Shown piece by piece: positions 18,452 to 27,390 of a stretch of 64,000 bases of DNA. Every line of letters begins with the position of its first letter. Positions within the stretch are counted from its first letter, which is position 1. Source of the DNA: an uncultured Alistipes sp. (GTDB lineage: Bacteria > Bacteroidota > Bacteroidia > Bacteroidales > Rikenellaceae); the NCBI GenBank assembly GCA_947623305.1, contig CANQGQ010000007.1:1-64000 (forward strand), in the 5' to 3' direction. The position numbers and the translations under genes were made by a program. The notes below the pieces were generated by a model that was given only the letters and a program-made list of their open reading frames with translations, had not been told where the DNA came from and searched no databases.

Positions 18452-19384
18452 ATGGCAGAAAATCGCAACGATCTGGATCAACTCTACGACGACGAGGATT
18501 ACGGACAACAACCCTCGCCCGACAAATCCATCCGCGGCTATCGCATCGTCATCGTCATTTTGTCGGTGATCTTGGTGGCGCTGTCGGCCCTCTACTACGG
18601 CATCCACCGTCAACAGATGCGCGACAACGAACTGTTGCAAGCCGACCGCGATTCGATTCAGAACGATCTGGGCCGACTCATGGTCGATTTCGACAACCTG
18701 AAAATCACCAACGACACCATTTCGGCCAACCTCGACATCGAACGCAGTCGCGCCGATTCGCTGATGACCCGCCTGAAAAAAGAGCGTTCGTGGAACCTCG
18801 CCAAAATCAAGCAGTACGAGAAGGAGGTCGGCACGCTGCGTTCGCTGATGAAAGGCTACATCCGGCAGATCGACTCGCTCAATACGTTGAACAAGAAGCT
18901 GATCGACGAAAACGTTTCCTATCGCAAAGAAATTACATCGGCCCAATTGCGTGCGGACATGGCCGAAGAACGGGCCGCCGAACTGACCAACAAGGTGCAG
19001 GTCGGATCGGTCATCAAGGCCCGCGACATCCGGCTCACGGCGCTCAACGCCCGCAGCAAACCGGTTTCGCGCATCCGCAATGCGGAACGGCTGCTGGTCG
19101 ATTTCATCCTTTCGGCCAACGAACTGGCCGAGCCGGGCAACCGCGCGATCTACGTCCGCATCATCTCGCCGGACGGCTACCCGCTGACGACCGAAGCGAT
19201 GCCCACCTTCGAATACGAGGGCGAACGGATGAGCTATTCGGCCATGCGCGAGGTGGATTACCAGAATCAGGATTTAGCCGTGGGCATCTACTACAATTCG
19301 TCGGGTCTTACGGCCGGCACCTATCGCGTGGAACTCTATTGCGACGGCCGCCACATCGGCGAGGCGCAAATCGCGATGCGTTAA
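18452..19384 (+). CDS. Single-pass membrane protein with periplasmic coiled coil, function unknown
   Basis: This 310-residue protein has an acidic cytoplasmic start, one transmembrane helix (about residues 31-50), a long heptad-rich coiled coil (about residues 52-190) and a C-terminal beta-rich domain of about 110 residues (VQVGSVIKARDIRL onward). It resembles conserved Bacteroidales proteins without a name. The following two genes lie within 8 bases or overlap, so it heads an operon with a DUF2520 oxidoreductase and KdsC. This makes an envelope-biogenesis role plausible but unproven. Confidence 0.75.
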   Translation: MAENRNDLDQLYDDEDYGQQPSPDKSIRGYRIVIVILSVILVALSALYYGIHRQQMRDNELLQADRDSIQNDLGRLMVDFDNLKITNDTISANLDIERSRADSLMTRLKKERSWNLAKIKQYEKEVGTLRSLMKGYIRQIDSLNTLNKKLIDENVSYRKEITSAQLRADMAEERAAELTNKVQVGSVIKARDIRLTALNARSKPVSRIRNAERLLVDFILSANELAEPGNRAIYVRIISPDGYPLTTEAMPTFEYEGERMSYSAMREVDYQNQDLAVGIYYNSSGLTAGTYRVELYCDGRHIGEAQIAMR

Positions 19385-19391
19385 GATCGAC

Positions 19392-20174
19392 ATGGCGTTG
19401 CAACGGATCGTACTCATCGGCAGCGGCAATTTAGCGGAATCGCTCGCATGCGCTCTGGCGAAGAACAACGCCGGTTTGGTGCAGATTTTCGCACGGAATC
19501 CTTGTCGCGGGCCCGAGGTGGCCCGTTTGGCCGGAACGGTATGGACGGACGATCCGCAGCAGCTCGCCTGCGCCGATCTCTATCTGATCGCTGTCAGCGA
19601 CCGGGCCGTGGCGGAGGTCGCCGCATCGCTCCCGATTTCTGAAACAGCTGTCGTTGCCCATACGGCCGGCTGCGTGCCACTGGATGCGATTCCGGCCCGC
19701 TTCGCACGACGGGCGGTCTTCTATCCGTTGCAGACGTTCACGGCGGGACGCCCCGTCGATTTCGCTGACATTCCGATTTTTCTCGAGACCTCGACGCCCG
19801 AACTCCGTTCCGAGTTGGAGGCTTTCGCCCGTCGGCTGAGCCGCACGGTTCGATATGCGGGTTCGGACGAACGGGCCTACATCCATCTGGCCGGAGTCTT
19901 CGCCTGCAATTTTCCCAATGGATTGTATGCAATCGCGGCGCAAATCCTAAACCGTGCTAATCTCGACTACCAGTTCATAAAACCGCTCATCGCCGAAACC
20001 GCCGCCAAAGCCTGCGCGGCCGCAACGCCTGCATCGGTGCAAACGGGTCCGGCCGTGCGCAACGACCTCGCGACACAAGCCCGCCACGAAGCCCTGCTCG
20101 CTGACGACCCGCAGCTGCAAACTCTTTATCAATTGATAAGCAGACAAATATGGAAAACTTCAAAGAAGCGATAG
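19392..20174 (+). CDS. Rossmann-like and DUF2520 domain-containing oxidoreductase
   Basis: This 260-residue protein has an N-terminal NAD(P)-binding Rossmann fold (IVLIGSGNLAESLA near residue 6, AVVAHTAGCVPLD near 85) and a C-terminal helical DUF2520 domain (HLAGVFACNFPNGLY). It is related to pyrroline-5-carboxylate reductase and ketopantoate reductase-like proteins; the substrate is unknown. Its 3' end overlaps the start of kdsC by 25 bases, a gene pairing seen repeatedly in Bacteroidetes. Confidence 0.88.
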   Translation: MALQRIVLIGSGNLAESLACALAKNNAGLVQIFARNPCRGPEVARLAGTVWTDDPQQLACADLYLIAVSDRAVAEVAASLPISETAVVAHTAGCVPLDAIPARFARRAVFYPLQTFTAGRPVDFADIPIFLETSTPELRSELEAFARRLSRTVRYAGSDERAYIHLAGVFACNFPNGLYAIAAQILNRANLDYQFIKPLIAETAAKACAAATPASVQTGPAVRNDLATQARHEALLADDPQLQTLYQLISRQIWKTSKKR

Positions 20175-20695
20175 CACATGTCGAAGCCTTCGTGTTCGAC
20201 GTCGACGGCGTGATGACCGACGGCGGAATCATTCCGACGGCCGACGGCGATTTCATCCGCCGCTACAATGCCAAAGACGGTTACGCGCTGGCCTATGCCG
20301 TGAAATTGGGTTACAAAATTTGCATCATCACGGGCGGCCGCGGCCGGATGCTCGAACGCCGGTTGCAGATGCTCGGCATCCGCCGTTACTATACCGACTG
20401 CATGGATAAAATCACGACCCTGCGCAACTATTTTACGGAAGAGGGCCTCGATCCGAAAAACGTCATCTATATGGGCGACGACATCCCCGATCTGGAGTGC
20501 ATGCGCGAGGTGGGGATTCCGGTTTGTCCGGCCGACGCGGCTTCGGAGGTGCTCGAAACGGCGCGTTACGTCTCGGAGTTCAACGGCGGGGCCGGTGCCG
20601 TGCGCGACATCATCGAACAGGTGCTGCGGGCACGCGGCGACTGGGCCCGCAACTCGATGGGCGTAACGCCATCGACCCTCGCCGCTTCGCGCTGA
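20150..20695 (+). CDS. kdsC: KdsC-type HAD phosphatase (3-deoxy-D-manno-octulosonate 8-phosphate phosphatase)
   Basis: This enzyme removes phosphate from KDO-8-phosphate on the way to lipopolysaccharide inner core. The 181-residue HAD-fold protein lacks a cap domain, as expected for KdsC. The nucleophile motif is DVDGVMTDG near residue 17, IITGGRG follows near 61, and the acidic motif is MGDDIPDLE near 112. It is the last gene of the operon and is followed at 45 bases by a strong terminator hairpin. Confidence 0.9.
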   Translation: MENFKEAIAHVEAFVFDVDGVMTDGGIIPTADGDFIRRYNAKDGYALAYAVKLGYKICIITGGRGRMLERRLQMLGIRRYYTDCMDKITTLRNYFTEEGLDPKNVIYMGDDIPDLECMREVGIPVCPADAASEVLETARYVSEFNGGAGAVRDIIEQVLRARGDWARNSMGVTPSTLAASR

Positions 20696-20735
20696 AATGC
20701 GAAGGGACGAAAAACAGGAGTCGATAAAAAACACA

Positions 20736-20765
20736 AAAGGCCGGATGACGAATCATCCGGCCTTT
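20736..20765 (+). terminator. Terminator after kdsC
   Basis: AAAGGCCGGATGA (20736-20748) pairs perfectly with TCATCCGGCCTTT (20753-20765) around a CGAA loop. The A-run before and T-run after make it potentially bidirectional. Confidence 0.8.
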
Positions 20766-20879
20766 CGCGCACACAAACATCACAATACCCTGCTGTCAAA
20801 CAAAAATGGCTTTTTTCTTTACATTGCAAAGGTCGAGGTAAATCGTCATTCGTGCAATCCCTACAACTCGGTATTTTAT

Positions 20880-21076
20880 TCGCGCGATAGGTCGTTTCGG
20901 AGCTTAGCAAAGCATTTCTGCCTAAAAATGATGCGGTTCTGCGAGCCGCGCGGGCCGAAGCCTCCGCAGTCTTCGCCCCGCGCCTTTTAGAAGGCGTTCC
21001 TTATGCTGTGGAGTCTTATTACGGTTCAGATTGTCTTCTTCGCTGCCGACCGTCGAAAGCAGAATGACAGTCAACC
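20880..21076. repeat. Dispersed intergenic repeat, family B (longest copy)
   Basis: The blocks in order are: GCGATAGGTCG, GCTTAGCAAAG, GAGCCGCGCGGGCCGAAG, CCTCCGCAGTCTTCG, CGCGCCTTTTAGAAGGCG, TTCCTTATGC, and CTTCGCTGCCGACCGTCG. Each recurs in at least one other gap of the window. It occupies most of the 388-base gap after the kdsC terminator; no gene is visible. Confidence 0.65.
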
Positions 21077-21083
21077 GCGTTAA

Positions 21084-21725
21084 TTAAAACGATACACCCA
21101 CGCGTATACCGAAATTGTTAAGCCCATCGACCGAATAGCTCAACACCCGACCGTTGTTAGTGGCATAGCTGTAATAGAGGGCGACGTGGAAGCCGAGCCG
21201 GTAATCGGGCCGCGGGAAGATGCTCACGCCCACCTCCGGCGAAAGAAAGAATCCCCACGTTTCGTCATAATGCTTGACGATGTAGTAGTAGCTCGACAAT
21301 TCGGCATATTGGGCGCCCAGTTTCAGACCGGCATACGGTTGGAACACCCTGTCCTGCATCCAGCAATAACGCCCCGTAACGCCGAACGGCAACTGGAATA
21401 CGGCATGTTTTTGGTTGGTGGTCAAGGCCGAACCGTTGTTCAGTTGGAGCGTCTGGCGCGGAATGTCCTCCAAATTGGTTTGGTAGGAGATGAAGGCGCC
21501 CACGGCGATGGCCGGCGTAACGAAATAGCCGCCTTCGAAGTTCATGCCCCACCCCGACGCCTTGTCGGCGAACGACGACGAACCCAACGGTACGTTCATC
21601 TGCCAATCGACGTTGAAATAGCTGTTCGGCAGCAGTTGCGCCGAAGCGCTCCGGCCGATGCCGAGCGACGCGATGCACAACGTCGCCCAACGGAGATATT
21701 TTTTCAGATTCATATTTTTATTCAT
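21084..21725 (-). CDS. Outer membrane beta-barrel protein
   Basis: This 213-residue exported protein has a signal peptide (about residues 5-31, ending SASAQ), followed by alternating hydrophobic and aromatic strands ending in FGIRVGVSF, the terminal strand pattern of small OmpA/OmpW-like barrels. The start is placed at 21725 (MNKNMNLKK); a longer frame upstream overlaps the neighbouring gene and lacks coding character. It follows the DUF4136 gene by about 30 bases and is probably co-transcribed with it. Confidence 0.8.
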   Translation of the reverse strand: MNKNMNLKKYLRWATLCIASLGIGRSASAQLLPNSYFNVDWQMNVPLGSSSFADKASGWGMNFEGGYFVTPAIAVGAFISYQTNLEDIPRQTLQLNNGSALTTNQKHAVFQLPFGVTGRYCWMQDRVFQPYAGLKLGAQYAELSSYYYIVKHYDETWGFFLSPEVGVSIFPRPDYRLGFHVALYYSYATNNGRVLSYSVDGLNNFGIRVGVSF

Positions 21726-21757
21726 TTGGTTGGAAAGAATCAAAAGGTTAAGAGCGG

Positions 21758-22450
21758 TTAAAGCTCGGAACCCTCGGCGCGTTGTGCCGAGCTCCGGCCC
21801 GTGGCCGTCCGGTTCAAATAGGGCGATTGAATGAAAGCCTGTTCGACGGCCGTAACGGCGCGATCGAGGTTGACCCGCTCCGACGAGCTCAACAGTCCGC
21901 CGATGTAGCTGTCCCAGACGATGGGCAGCGGTGCATCCTGAGCCGAATCCGCTCCGAGGTCGACCATCTCCATCAACAGCGACCCGGCCGTATAACCGTA
22001 CTGCACATAATACGGATAGTGCCATCCGTCCCAGTCGCCCCAGTAGCTCGGCGCCCAATAGTAAGGATAATACCACCACCAGTAGGGGTAATCGTAGCCG
22101 ACGTAATAGGTAACCCGTTCGACGTAGCTCAACTGCAAGCCGAAACTGGCCGTCGCCTTGTCGGTCGTGCGCTGATATCCGGCGGCATCGAGGCGGTTGA
22201 CCACGGCACCGATGATGCGGGCCGAACGGTCGTCTTTCCAGTATTCCGCCTTGTGGGCGTTGCCGATCAACAGAATCTCATCGGGCAGAAAATAGGTCGT
22301 GAATGCGGCGAAATCGACCTCCGGATCGTGATCCGTGTAGACCATGTAGTCTCCGTAGAAATCCGACATCGAAGGTTCGTGCTGGCAGGAGCTGCCCGAC
22401 ACCGCCCACAACGCGACGAGCGAATAAAAGAGTAGCGTTTTTCCGTTCAT
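21758..22450 (-). CDS. DUF4136 lipoprotein
   Basis: This 230-residue lipoprotein has a signal peptide with lipobox SGSSC (Cys near residue 22) and a DUF4136 domain (VDFAAFTTYFLPDE near the start, then a Tyr/Trp-rich insert around residues 113-140). The DUF4136 family is common on the periplasmic side of Gram-negative envelopes and has no defined activity. The start at 22450 is preceded on this strand by AAAGGA at a good ribosome-binding distance; an ATG at 22465 would add five residues. Confidence 0.82.
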   Translation of the reverse strand: MNGKTLLFYSLVALWAVSGSSCQHEPSMSDFYGDYMVYTDHDPEVDFAAFTTYFLPDEILLIGNAHKAEYWKDDRSARIIGAVVNRLDAAGYQRTTDKATASFGLQLSYVERVTYYVGYDYPYWWWYYPYYWAPSYWGDWDGWHYPYYVQYGYTAGSLLMEMVDLGADSAQDAPLPIVWDSYIGGLLSSSERVNLDRAVTAVEQAFIQSPYLNRTATGRSSAQRAEGSEL

Positions 22451-22563
22451 AACGTGTCCTTTCATTAAAGAGGTTTAATGCTCCGAACCGAATCAAAATT
22501 CGTTCCCCGCGCCGGCCGCCGCGTCCGATGCGTCCGTTTCGAGCATAACGGAACTTATACACG

Positions 22564-22596
22564 TTATAAGAACCTCACACCTTATAAGAACCGCAC
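22564..22596. repeat. Short tandem duplication at the terminase 3' end
   Basis: TTATAAGAACCTCAC (22564-22578) and TTATAAGAACCGCAC (22582-22596) form a direct repeat with an 18-base period spanning the stop codon of the terminase gene. It duplicates the final VRFL-stop codons. It could be replication slippage or a remnant of a phage attachment event. Confidence 0.45.
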
Positions 22597-24039
22597 GCCG
22601 CGCACCCGCCGGCTGCCGGCGCTCGACGCTTCACGTTCGACGATGCCCGTTACGACATCGGCCGCATCGTGCCACCGGTTCGTGCGGAACCGGCGCCGGT
22701 AGGTGGTCAGATGGGCATACAGCTCGGGCCACCGCAGATTCCAGCCCCGCGGGAAGCGAATCAGATGCAGCGCCGTCGCCGAATTCGACAAGATGCGCGC
22801 CTCTTTGTTGGCATGTTGATGGAACCACTCGATCCGGACAGCTGGCACGAGAGTCTGCACGGCCCGGGCGAAGCCCCGTCCGCCGTTGTTGCTCTCGATG
22901 GCCGCCTGCCGCGTATCGGAACGCTCCAGCATCTCGGCCACCATCGGTTCGGTCGCCTCCATCGGCTCGCGCGAATAGACCGCATCGGTGATGTAGATGA
23001 TGCCGTCGGCATCGACCGCATACGACATCGAACAGAGATAATCGTCGCCCGTATCGGCCGTATCGGTGTAATTGGCCCGCCGCACGATTTCGCGGGGCAA
23101 CGCATCGTATTCGGCGAAATTCGTGCCGTACAGCAGCCCCTCGCGCGAAGAGGGATGCCCCTGATACATTGCTTCGAACTGAATGGGGTCGAGTCGCCGT
23201 TTGGCCTCCAACAGCGCCGTGCCTTGCTGCTCCTCCCACAACGCCTCGCCCGCCTGCCGCGGGTCGATTTCGGTCGGCGGCGAATTTTTGAGCGCTTCGA
23301 AATTGAGGTGCAGCCACCGGTCGGAGGGCAGGCCGTCGAGCTGGCTCCACGAACGCAGCTCCTCGACCGGCTCGCGGTTCATCAACGTACCGATGAGATC
23401 CTCCTCGTGCCAGCGCGTGAAGACGATCAACTCGCGCGAACGGTTATGCATGCGCGTCCGCACGACCGACGTATACCACTCCCAACAATTGGCCCGCACA
23501 AGGGGCGAATTGGCTTCGAGGGCATCCTTGTAGAGGTCGTCGAGGATGAAGCAGTCGACGCGGTTGCCCGTGAGCGACCCTTCGCGGCCGACCGACAGCA
23601 GGCTGCCCCGATGGTCGATGATCTCCACCTCGTCGGCCGTGCGGATATAACTCGGCGGCTTGGAACCCTGTTTGATGGTCGTTTCGGGGAAAATCGCGCC
23701 GTATTCGCGCGATTCGAGAATCCGCTGCACCCGCCGGTTGAACTTCGAGGCCAACTGCCCCGAATAGGAGGCGATGGCGACGCGGCAATCGGGGTCGAGG
23801 CCGAGCAGATAAGCGGGCAAAAGCGTCGTGGCGCCGACGCTTTTGCCGTGTTGGGGCGGCATGGTGATGATCAGTCGCCGCACGTGTCCGAGCGCGAAGG
23901 CCTCCAACACGCGGTAATAAGCCCGATGGAAGGGCTGCAATTCGAGAAAGGGGTAAACCTCCGAAGCGAAGCGTTCGAAGGAACAGCGAACCCCGGCGGG
24001 CAGAACGTCCGTCGGGGGCTGCATCGTCCGGTTTTCCAT
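22582..24039 (-). CDS. Orphan phage-type terminase large subunit
   Basis: This 485-residue protein resembles large terminases, the DNA-packaging motor of tailed phages. It has a Walker A-like PPQHGKS at residues 61-67, Walker B FILDDLYKD with acidic residues near 167-168, the TRWHEEDL motor motif, and a C-terminal RNase H-like nuclease region (YAVDADGIIYITD, AIESNNGG, HDAADVV). Portal, capsid and tail genes are absent on both sides, so it is a remnant or a domesticated gene. The reading frame is intact. The last codons are tandemly duplicated beyond the stop (22564-22596). Confidence 0.85.
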   Translation of the reverse strand: MENRTMQPPTDVLPAGVRCSFERFASEVYPFLELQPFHRAYYRVLEAFALGHVRRLIITMPPQHGKSVGATTLLPAYLLGLDPDCRVAIASYSGQLASKFNRRVQRILESREYGAIFPETTIKQGSKPPSYIRTADEVEIIDHRGSLLSVGREGSLTGNRVDCFILDDLYKDALEANSPLVRANCWEWYTSVVRTRMHNRSRELIVFTRWHEEDLIGTLMNREPVEELRSWSQLDGLPSDRWLHLNFEALKNSPPTEIDPRQAGEALWEEQQGTALLEAKRRLDPIQFEAMYQGHPSSREGLLYGTNFAEYDALPREIVRRANYTDTADTGDDYLCSMSYAVDADGIIYITDAVYSREPMEATEPMVAEMLERSDTRQAAIESNNGGRGFARAVQTLVPAVRIEWFHQHANKEARILSNSATALHLIRFPRGWNLRWPELYAHLTTYRRRFRTNRWHDAADVVTGIVEREASSAGSRRVRGVRFL

Positions 24040-24190
24040 AGATGTCAGTACGGTTTACAGGGGATTCGACCCTTTGCACGGCGCTGCGACGGGCGGGTCG
24101 GGATGATTTTTGCAGAAAAGAGGATTCGTTCGGCGGGCCGCGCCGGGCCTGCGGAGATGAAGCGGAACGAACCTACGCAGGAGGCCGCAT

Positions 24191-24478
24191 TTAGAAGCGG
24201 CGCAGTTCATCGAAGGAGAAGTCGTTGAGCATTTCGCCCGCATCGTCCGATTCGGTATGGAACTCCCACCAGACGGGGACGAGGTCGGTGATGACCGAAA
24301 AGGTTCCTTCGGGCAGCCGTTCGGTGCGACGGTAGACGATGACCGACGTCCGCAACCGGCAGGAAATGCCCTCGAATAGGAATGTCAAGGTTCCCGAAAA
24401 ATAGTTTTCGTCGCCGATGGCTTCGGTCAGACGGGTACGAATTTCATCATAAAGTTCAGGCGGTACTTCGAAAAACAT
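24191..24478 (-). CDS. Small protein of phage remnant, function unknown
   Basis: This 95-residue acidic protein is predicted to mix alpha and beta structure (FFEVPPELYDEIRTRL at the start, then several strands). I recognise no domain. It lies upstream of the terminase on the same strand and back to back with the S24 repressor, so it is probably part of the same phage-like remnant. The ATG at 24478 is chosen; the frame could extend to a TTG at 24490. Confidence 0.6.
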   Translation of the reverse strand: MFFEVPPELYDEIRTRLTEAIGDENYFSGTLTFLFEGISCRLRTSVIVYRRTERLPEGTFSVITDLVPVWWEFHTESDDAGEMLNDFSFDELRRF

Positions 24479-24519
24479 GGTATAAAACAATAAAAATCAA
24501 AAAATATCGGGGTAAAAAA

Positions 24520-24550
24520 TTGGGCAGCCCGAATAAATTTCTTAACTTTG
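24520..24550 (+). promoter_or_regulatory. Promoter of the S24 repressor gene (TTG, 20 bases, TAACTTTG)
   Basis: TTG at 24520-24522 and TAACTTTG at 24543-24550 match the Bacteroidetes consensus. The leader of about 75 bases is AT-rich. Confidence 0.7.
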
Positions 24551-24631
24551 CAACCGCAAAGATATATTCAATAATTGTATTTCGTACTCGAATTTTGAAC
24601 TTTTTTTATCGGATTTTTCAATCGTGCGGCC

Positions 24632-25303
24632 ATGAACGAACGGATCAAACTTATACGGAAACAGCTTGGCATGACGCAAGAGCAATTAGCACAGCATCTT
24701 GGCATAGGGAAAGCGGCCCTTTCGATGATCGAAACGGGCAAAGCTCGGTTGTCGAACCGCAACCGCAACATTCTCATACAAGAATTGAACGTCAATCCCG
24801 AATGGTTGGACGACGGTCAGGGGATGATGTTCAACGCCGAACCCGACCTGACGGCCTACATGCACCGCACGGATAATTCACTGCCGCTGCAGAGCGTACC
24901 GCTTTATTCGATCGAAGGTACGGCAGGGCTGGTACCGCTCTTCACCGACCAGCAGAAGATGAAGCCGTTGAATTACATCCACATCCCGAACCTGCCGAAA
25001 TGCGACGGGGCGATCTACATCGTCGGGGATTCGATGTATCCCCTGTTGAAAAGCGGCGACATCGTGCTGTACAAGCAGTTGCACGACCTCAACGACATCT
25101 TTTGGGGCGACATGTACCTGTTGTCGATCGACCTCGACGGCGAGGAGTACGTTACCGTGAAATATCTTCAGAAATCCGAGCGGAAAGGGTACGTCAAGTT
25201 GGTGAGCCAGAATCCGCACCATGCCGACAAGGACGTCGAGATGTCCCGGATTCGGGCGTTGGCCTTGGTCAAGGCCAGCATCCGCATGAACTCGCTGCGA
25301 TAA
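24632..25303 (+). CDS. XRE-family HTH / S24 peptidase-like phage repressor
   Basis: This 223-residue protein has an N-terminal helix-turn-helix (residues 1-62; LGMTQEQLAQHLGIGKAALS) and a C-terminal S24 LexA/CI-type domain. The self-cleavage serine lies in GDSMYPLLKSGD near residue 133, and a lysine lies in the VKYLQK strand near residue 175. Such proteins repress lytic phage genes until cleaved during the SOS response. With the divergent terminase and 95-residue gene it marks a degraded or domesticated prophage. Confidence 0.88.
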   Translation: MNERIKLIRKQLGMTQEQLAQHLGIGKAALSMIETGKARLSNRNRNILIQELNVNPEWLDDGQGMMFNAEPDLTAYMHRTDNSLPLQSVPLYSIEGTAGLVPLFTDQQKMKPLNYIHIPNLPKCDGAIYIVGDSMYPLLKSGDIVLYKQLHDLNDIFWGDMYLLSIDLDGEEYVTVKYLQKSERKGYVKLVSQNPHHADKDVEMSRIRALALVKASIRMNSLR

Positions 25304-25352
25304 ACGGAACCGAATCGCCAAGCATCCGCATAAGGGGCGCCGTCCGACGTTC

Positions 25353-27077
25353 CTACCACCGCACCGAGATGACCGAACGGGCCGGCGCATCGAGTACGAA
25401 ATCGCCCCGTTCGCTGCGCACGACGAACTGTTGCGCCGAAGTGCCGTTGTTGAGCAAGACCAACGCAAGCGAGCCGTCGGGATTTTCGAAAGCCGAGCAG
25501 ACCGCGCCTGTCGCCTTCACGCGATAGGCGCCGCGCTTTACGACCTTCGAGAGGTGGCCGATGGCGTACCAATGGCTGCGATAGGTGAGCGACGAATAGG
25601 AGTAGCTGTTGTCGCAATCGACGAATCCGTAGCAGGTGGTGCAGCCGCCCGGACGGTTGGGGCCGCGGTCGGCATCGAGCATGAAATTCCACAACACTAC
25701 GGCGCGACAATAGTGGTTGATCGTGCCGAGGCAGACATCCGACAGGTGCCACATAAGGTTGTCGCCGAAATTGGGACACCACGTGCCGATGGATTGTTCG
25801 GTGAAATAGATGTGTTTGTCGGGCGCTGCGGCATGCACTTGCGCCAAGGCCGTATAGGAACCGCCGTAGGCATGCCACGCCGAACCGTCGAAATAGCGGG
25901 CGGCCTCCTTGTCGGCGAACAGGTCGATGACATAATCGGCTCGGTCGAAATTGTGGTCGTAGGCCCAGATTTTGGTCTTGATGCCGTTCTTCTCGAACGC
26001 CGGGCCGAGATACCGCTTGACGAACTCGCGCTGCTGATCGGACGACATGTAGGTCGAGGCCGAATTGCCCTCATTGAGCGGTTCGTTTTGCGGCGTGATG
26101 GCTTCGATGGCGAAACCGTTCTCCTCCATTTCCAAAATCCACTGCACGAAATACTCGGCGTAATCGGCATAATAATCGGGATTGACCCGGCCGCCGGCCC
26201 ACTTGTCGTAGGGGCCTGCGCCATTGACCGGCATCTTCATCCACAAGGGGCAAGTCCACGGCGCCGCGATGATCTTCACCGCGGGGTTGATGGCCCGGAT
26301 TTCACGCAGGACGGGGAGCAGGTCGCGCTTGTCGTACTCGTGCAATTCGAAGAATTCGATGCCCTCGCGATCGCAGCAGGTGTATTCGTCGAGCGAGAAA
26401 TCGGAACATCCGATCGAAATGCGCACATAGTTGTAGCCCAGCCCCTCATCGGGGTCGAATGCGTCGCGAAGGATACGGTTGCGGTCGGCTGCCGACATCT
26501 TCAAAAGATTGTAGGCTGCCGAACCCGTGATAGCCGGGCCGAAGCCCTCCATCGTCTGGTAACGGGTCGCACGGTCGACTGCGATCTCCTTGGCCTGCGC
26601 TGTGGCGGACGAAACCGGTGCCGGCGACACCTCGGCGAAAAGCGAACGCTTGTCGGCAGTCGTGCACCAGGCCGCAATCGACGCAGGATAATGTTCATCG
26701 AGTTCGCCGGCCGTCTTTACCGCAAGATGCTCGATCTGCGTATAGACGCCCTGCAAACCGGCGACGCCATAGACCTTATAAGCGGTACCGGTTTCCAACC
26801 CATCGAAAATCACCGTTCCCGAAGCGGTCAACTCGCGCCCCTTGCGCAATTCGGACAACGACGGAACGGCTGCGTCCGCCGCACCGATCCGGCAATAGGC
26901 GACATCGGCGTTGCAGAGTTCGGCATCGACCGTTACCGACGTTTCGGTCGCCTGTTTCAGCGAAAGGACGAGTGCGGTTTTTTCCGTTTGCGGTGCTTCG
27001 GAACCGCCGTTTTCGCCGCAGCCTGCGGATAGACACAAGAGAGTCGCCGCCGTCAACAAAGCCTGTTCGATCATCAT
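25353..27077 (-). CDS. Glycoside hydrolase family 30 lipoprotein (beta-glucanase)
   Basis: This 574-residue surface or periplasmic enzyme has a lipobox (CLSAGC), an N-terminal Fn3-like domain (about residues 30-125) and a GH30 TIM barrel with side beta domain. The acid/base is Glu332 in TPQNEP and the nucleophile Glu427 in YFTEQS. GH30 subfamily members in related PULs cleave beta-1,6-glucan; the exact linkage here is inferred. It is transcribed divergently from the DUF6377 regulator and SusC operon, next to GH16 and GH3 genes, which supports a beta-1,3/1,6-glucan target. Confidence 0.9.
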   Translation of the reverse strand: MMIEQALLTAATLLCLSAGCGENGGSEAPQTEKTALVLSLKQATETSVTVDAELCNADVAYCRIGAADAAVPSLSELRKGRELTASGTVIFDGLETGTAYKVYGVAGLQGVYTQIEHLAVKTAGELDEHYPASIAAWCTTADKRSLFAEVSPAPVSSATAQAKEIAVDRATRYQTMEGFGPAITGSAAYNLLKMSAADRNRILRDAFDPDEGLGYNYVRISIGCSDFSLDEYTCCDREGIEFFELHEYDKRDLLPVLREIRAINPAVKIIAAPWTCPLWMKMPVNGAGPYDKWAGGRVNPDYYADYAEYFVQWILEMEENGFAIEAITPQNEPLNEGNSASTYMSSDQQREFVKRYLGPAFEKNGIKTKIWAYDHNFDRADYVIDLFADKEAARYFDGSAWHAYGGSYTALAQVHAAAPDKHIYFTEQSIGTWCPNFGDNLMWHLSDVCLGTINHYCRAVVLWNFMLDADRGPNRPGGCTTCYGFVDCDNSYSYSSLTYRSHWYAIGHLSKVVKRGAYRVKATGAVCSAFENPDGSLALVLLNNGTSAQQFVVRSERGDFVLDAPARSVISVRW

Positions 27078-27390
27078 TCGGATTTCGTTTAGGATTTTTA
27101 TACAATTCGTCTACCCAAAAATAGGCAAAAGAAAAAGTCCCGCTCCGACCGCCCGTGCAAAATATAGATAGCGGGACAATCAATCATTTATTAATCAGCT
27201 GTCTACATACAAATAAAAGTGGACGGTTTCCCGCCTCGGCGACCCGACCGCCGAACATTTCGGACCGCCCCGACAAACACGGAGACCGAACGCAAACCGA
27301 AACATTCGCCCGAGGCCGCAAATAAAAACCATCCGCATGGAGAAAAGCTGAAAAGTCGTTTAGGATCGGAAAAATCGTTATATTTGTTAC
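27078..27390. other. Divergent intergenic region between GH30 and the PUL regulator
   Basis: This 313-base gap contains a minus-strand TATTTTTG box (27116-27123) suited to GH30 and a plus-strand TATATTTG box (27379-27386) just before the DUF6377 gene. No other gene or clear repeat is visible. Confidence 0.5.
27379..27386 (+). promoter_or_regulatory. -7 box (TATATTTG) at the start of the DUF6377 gene
   Basis: This consensus box ends four bases before the ATG at 27391, so transcription would start at or inside the start codon. Either the mRNA is leaderless or the box is accidental and a more distant promoter is used. No TTG lies at the ideal distance. Confidence 0.4.
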
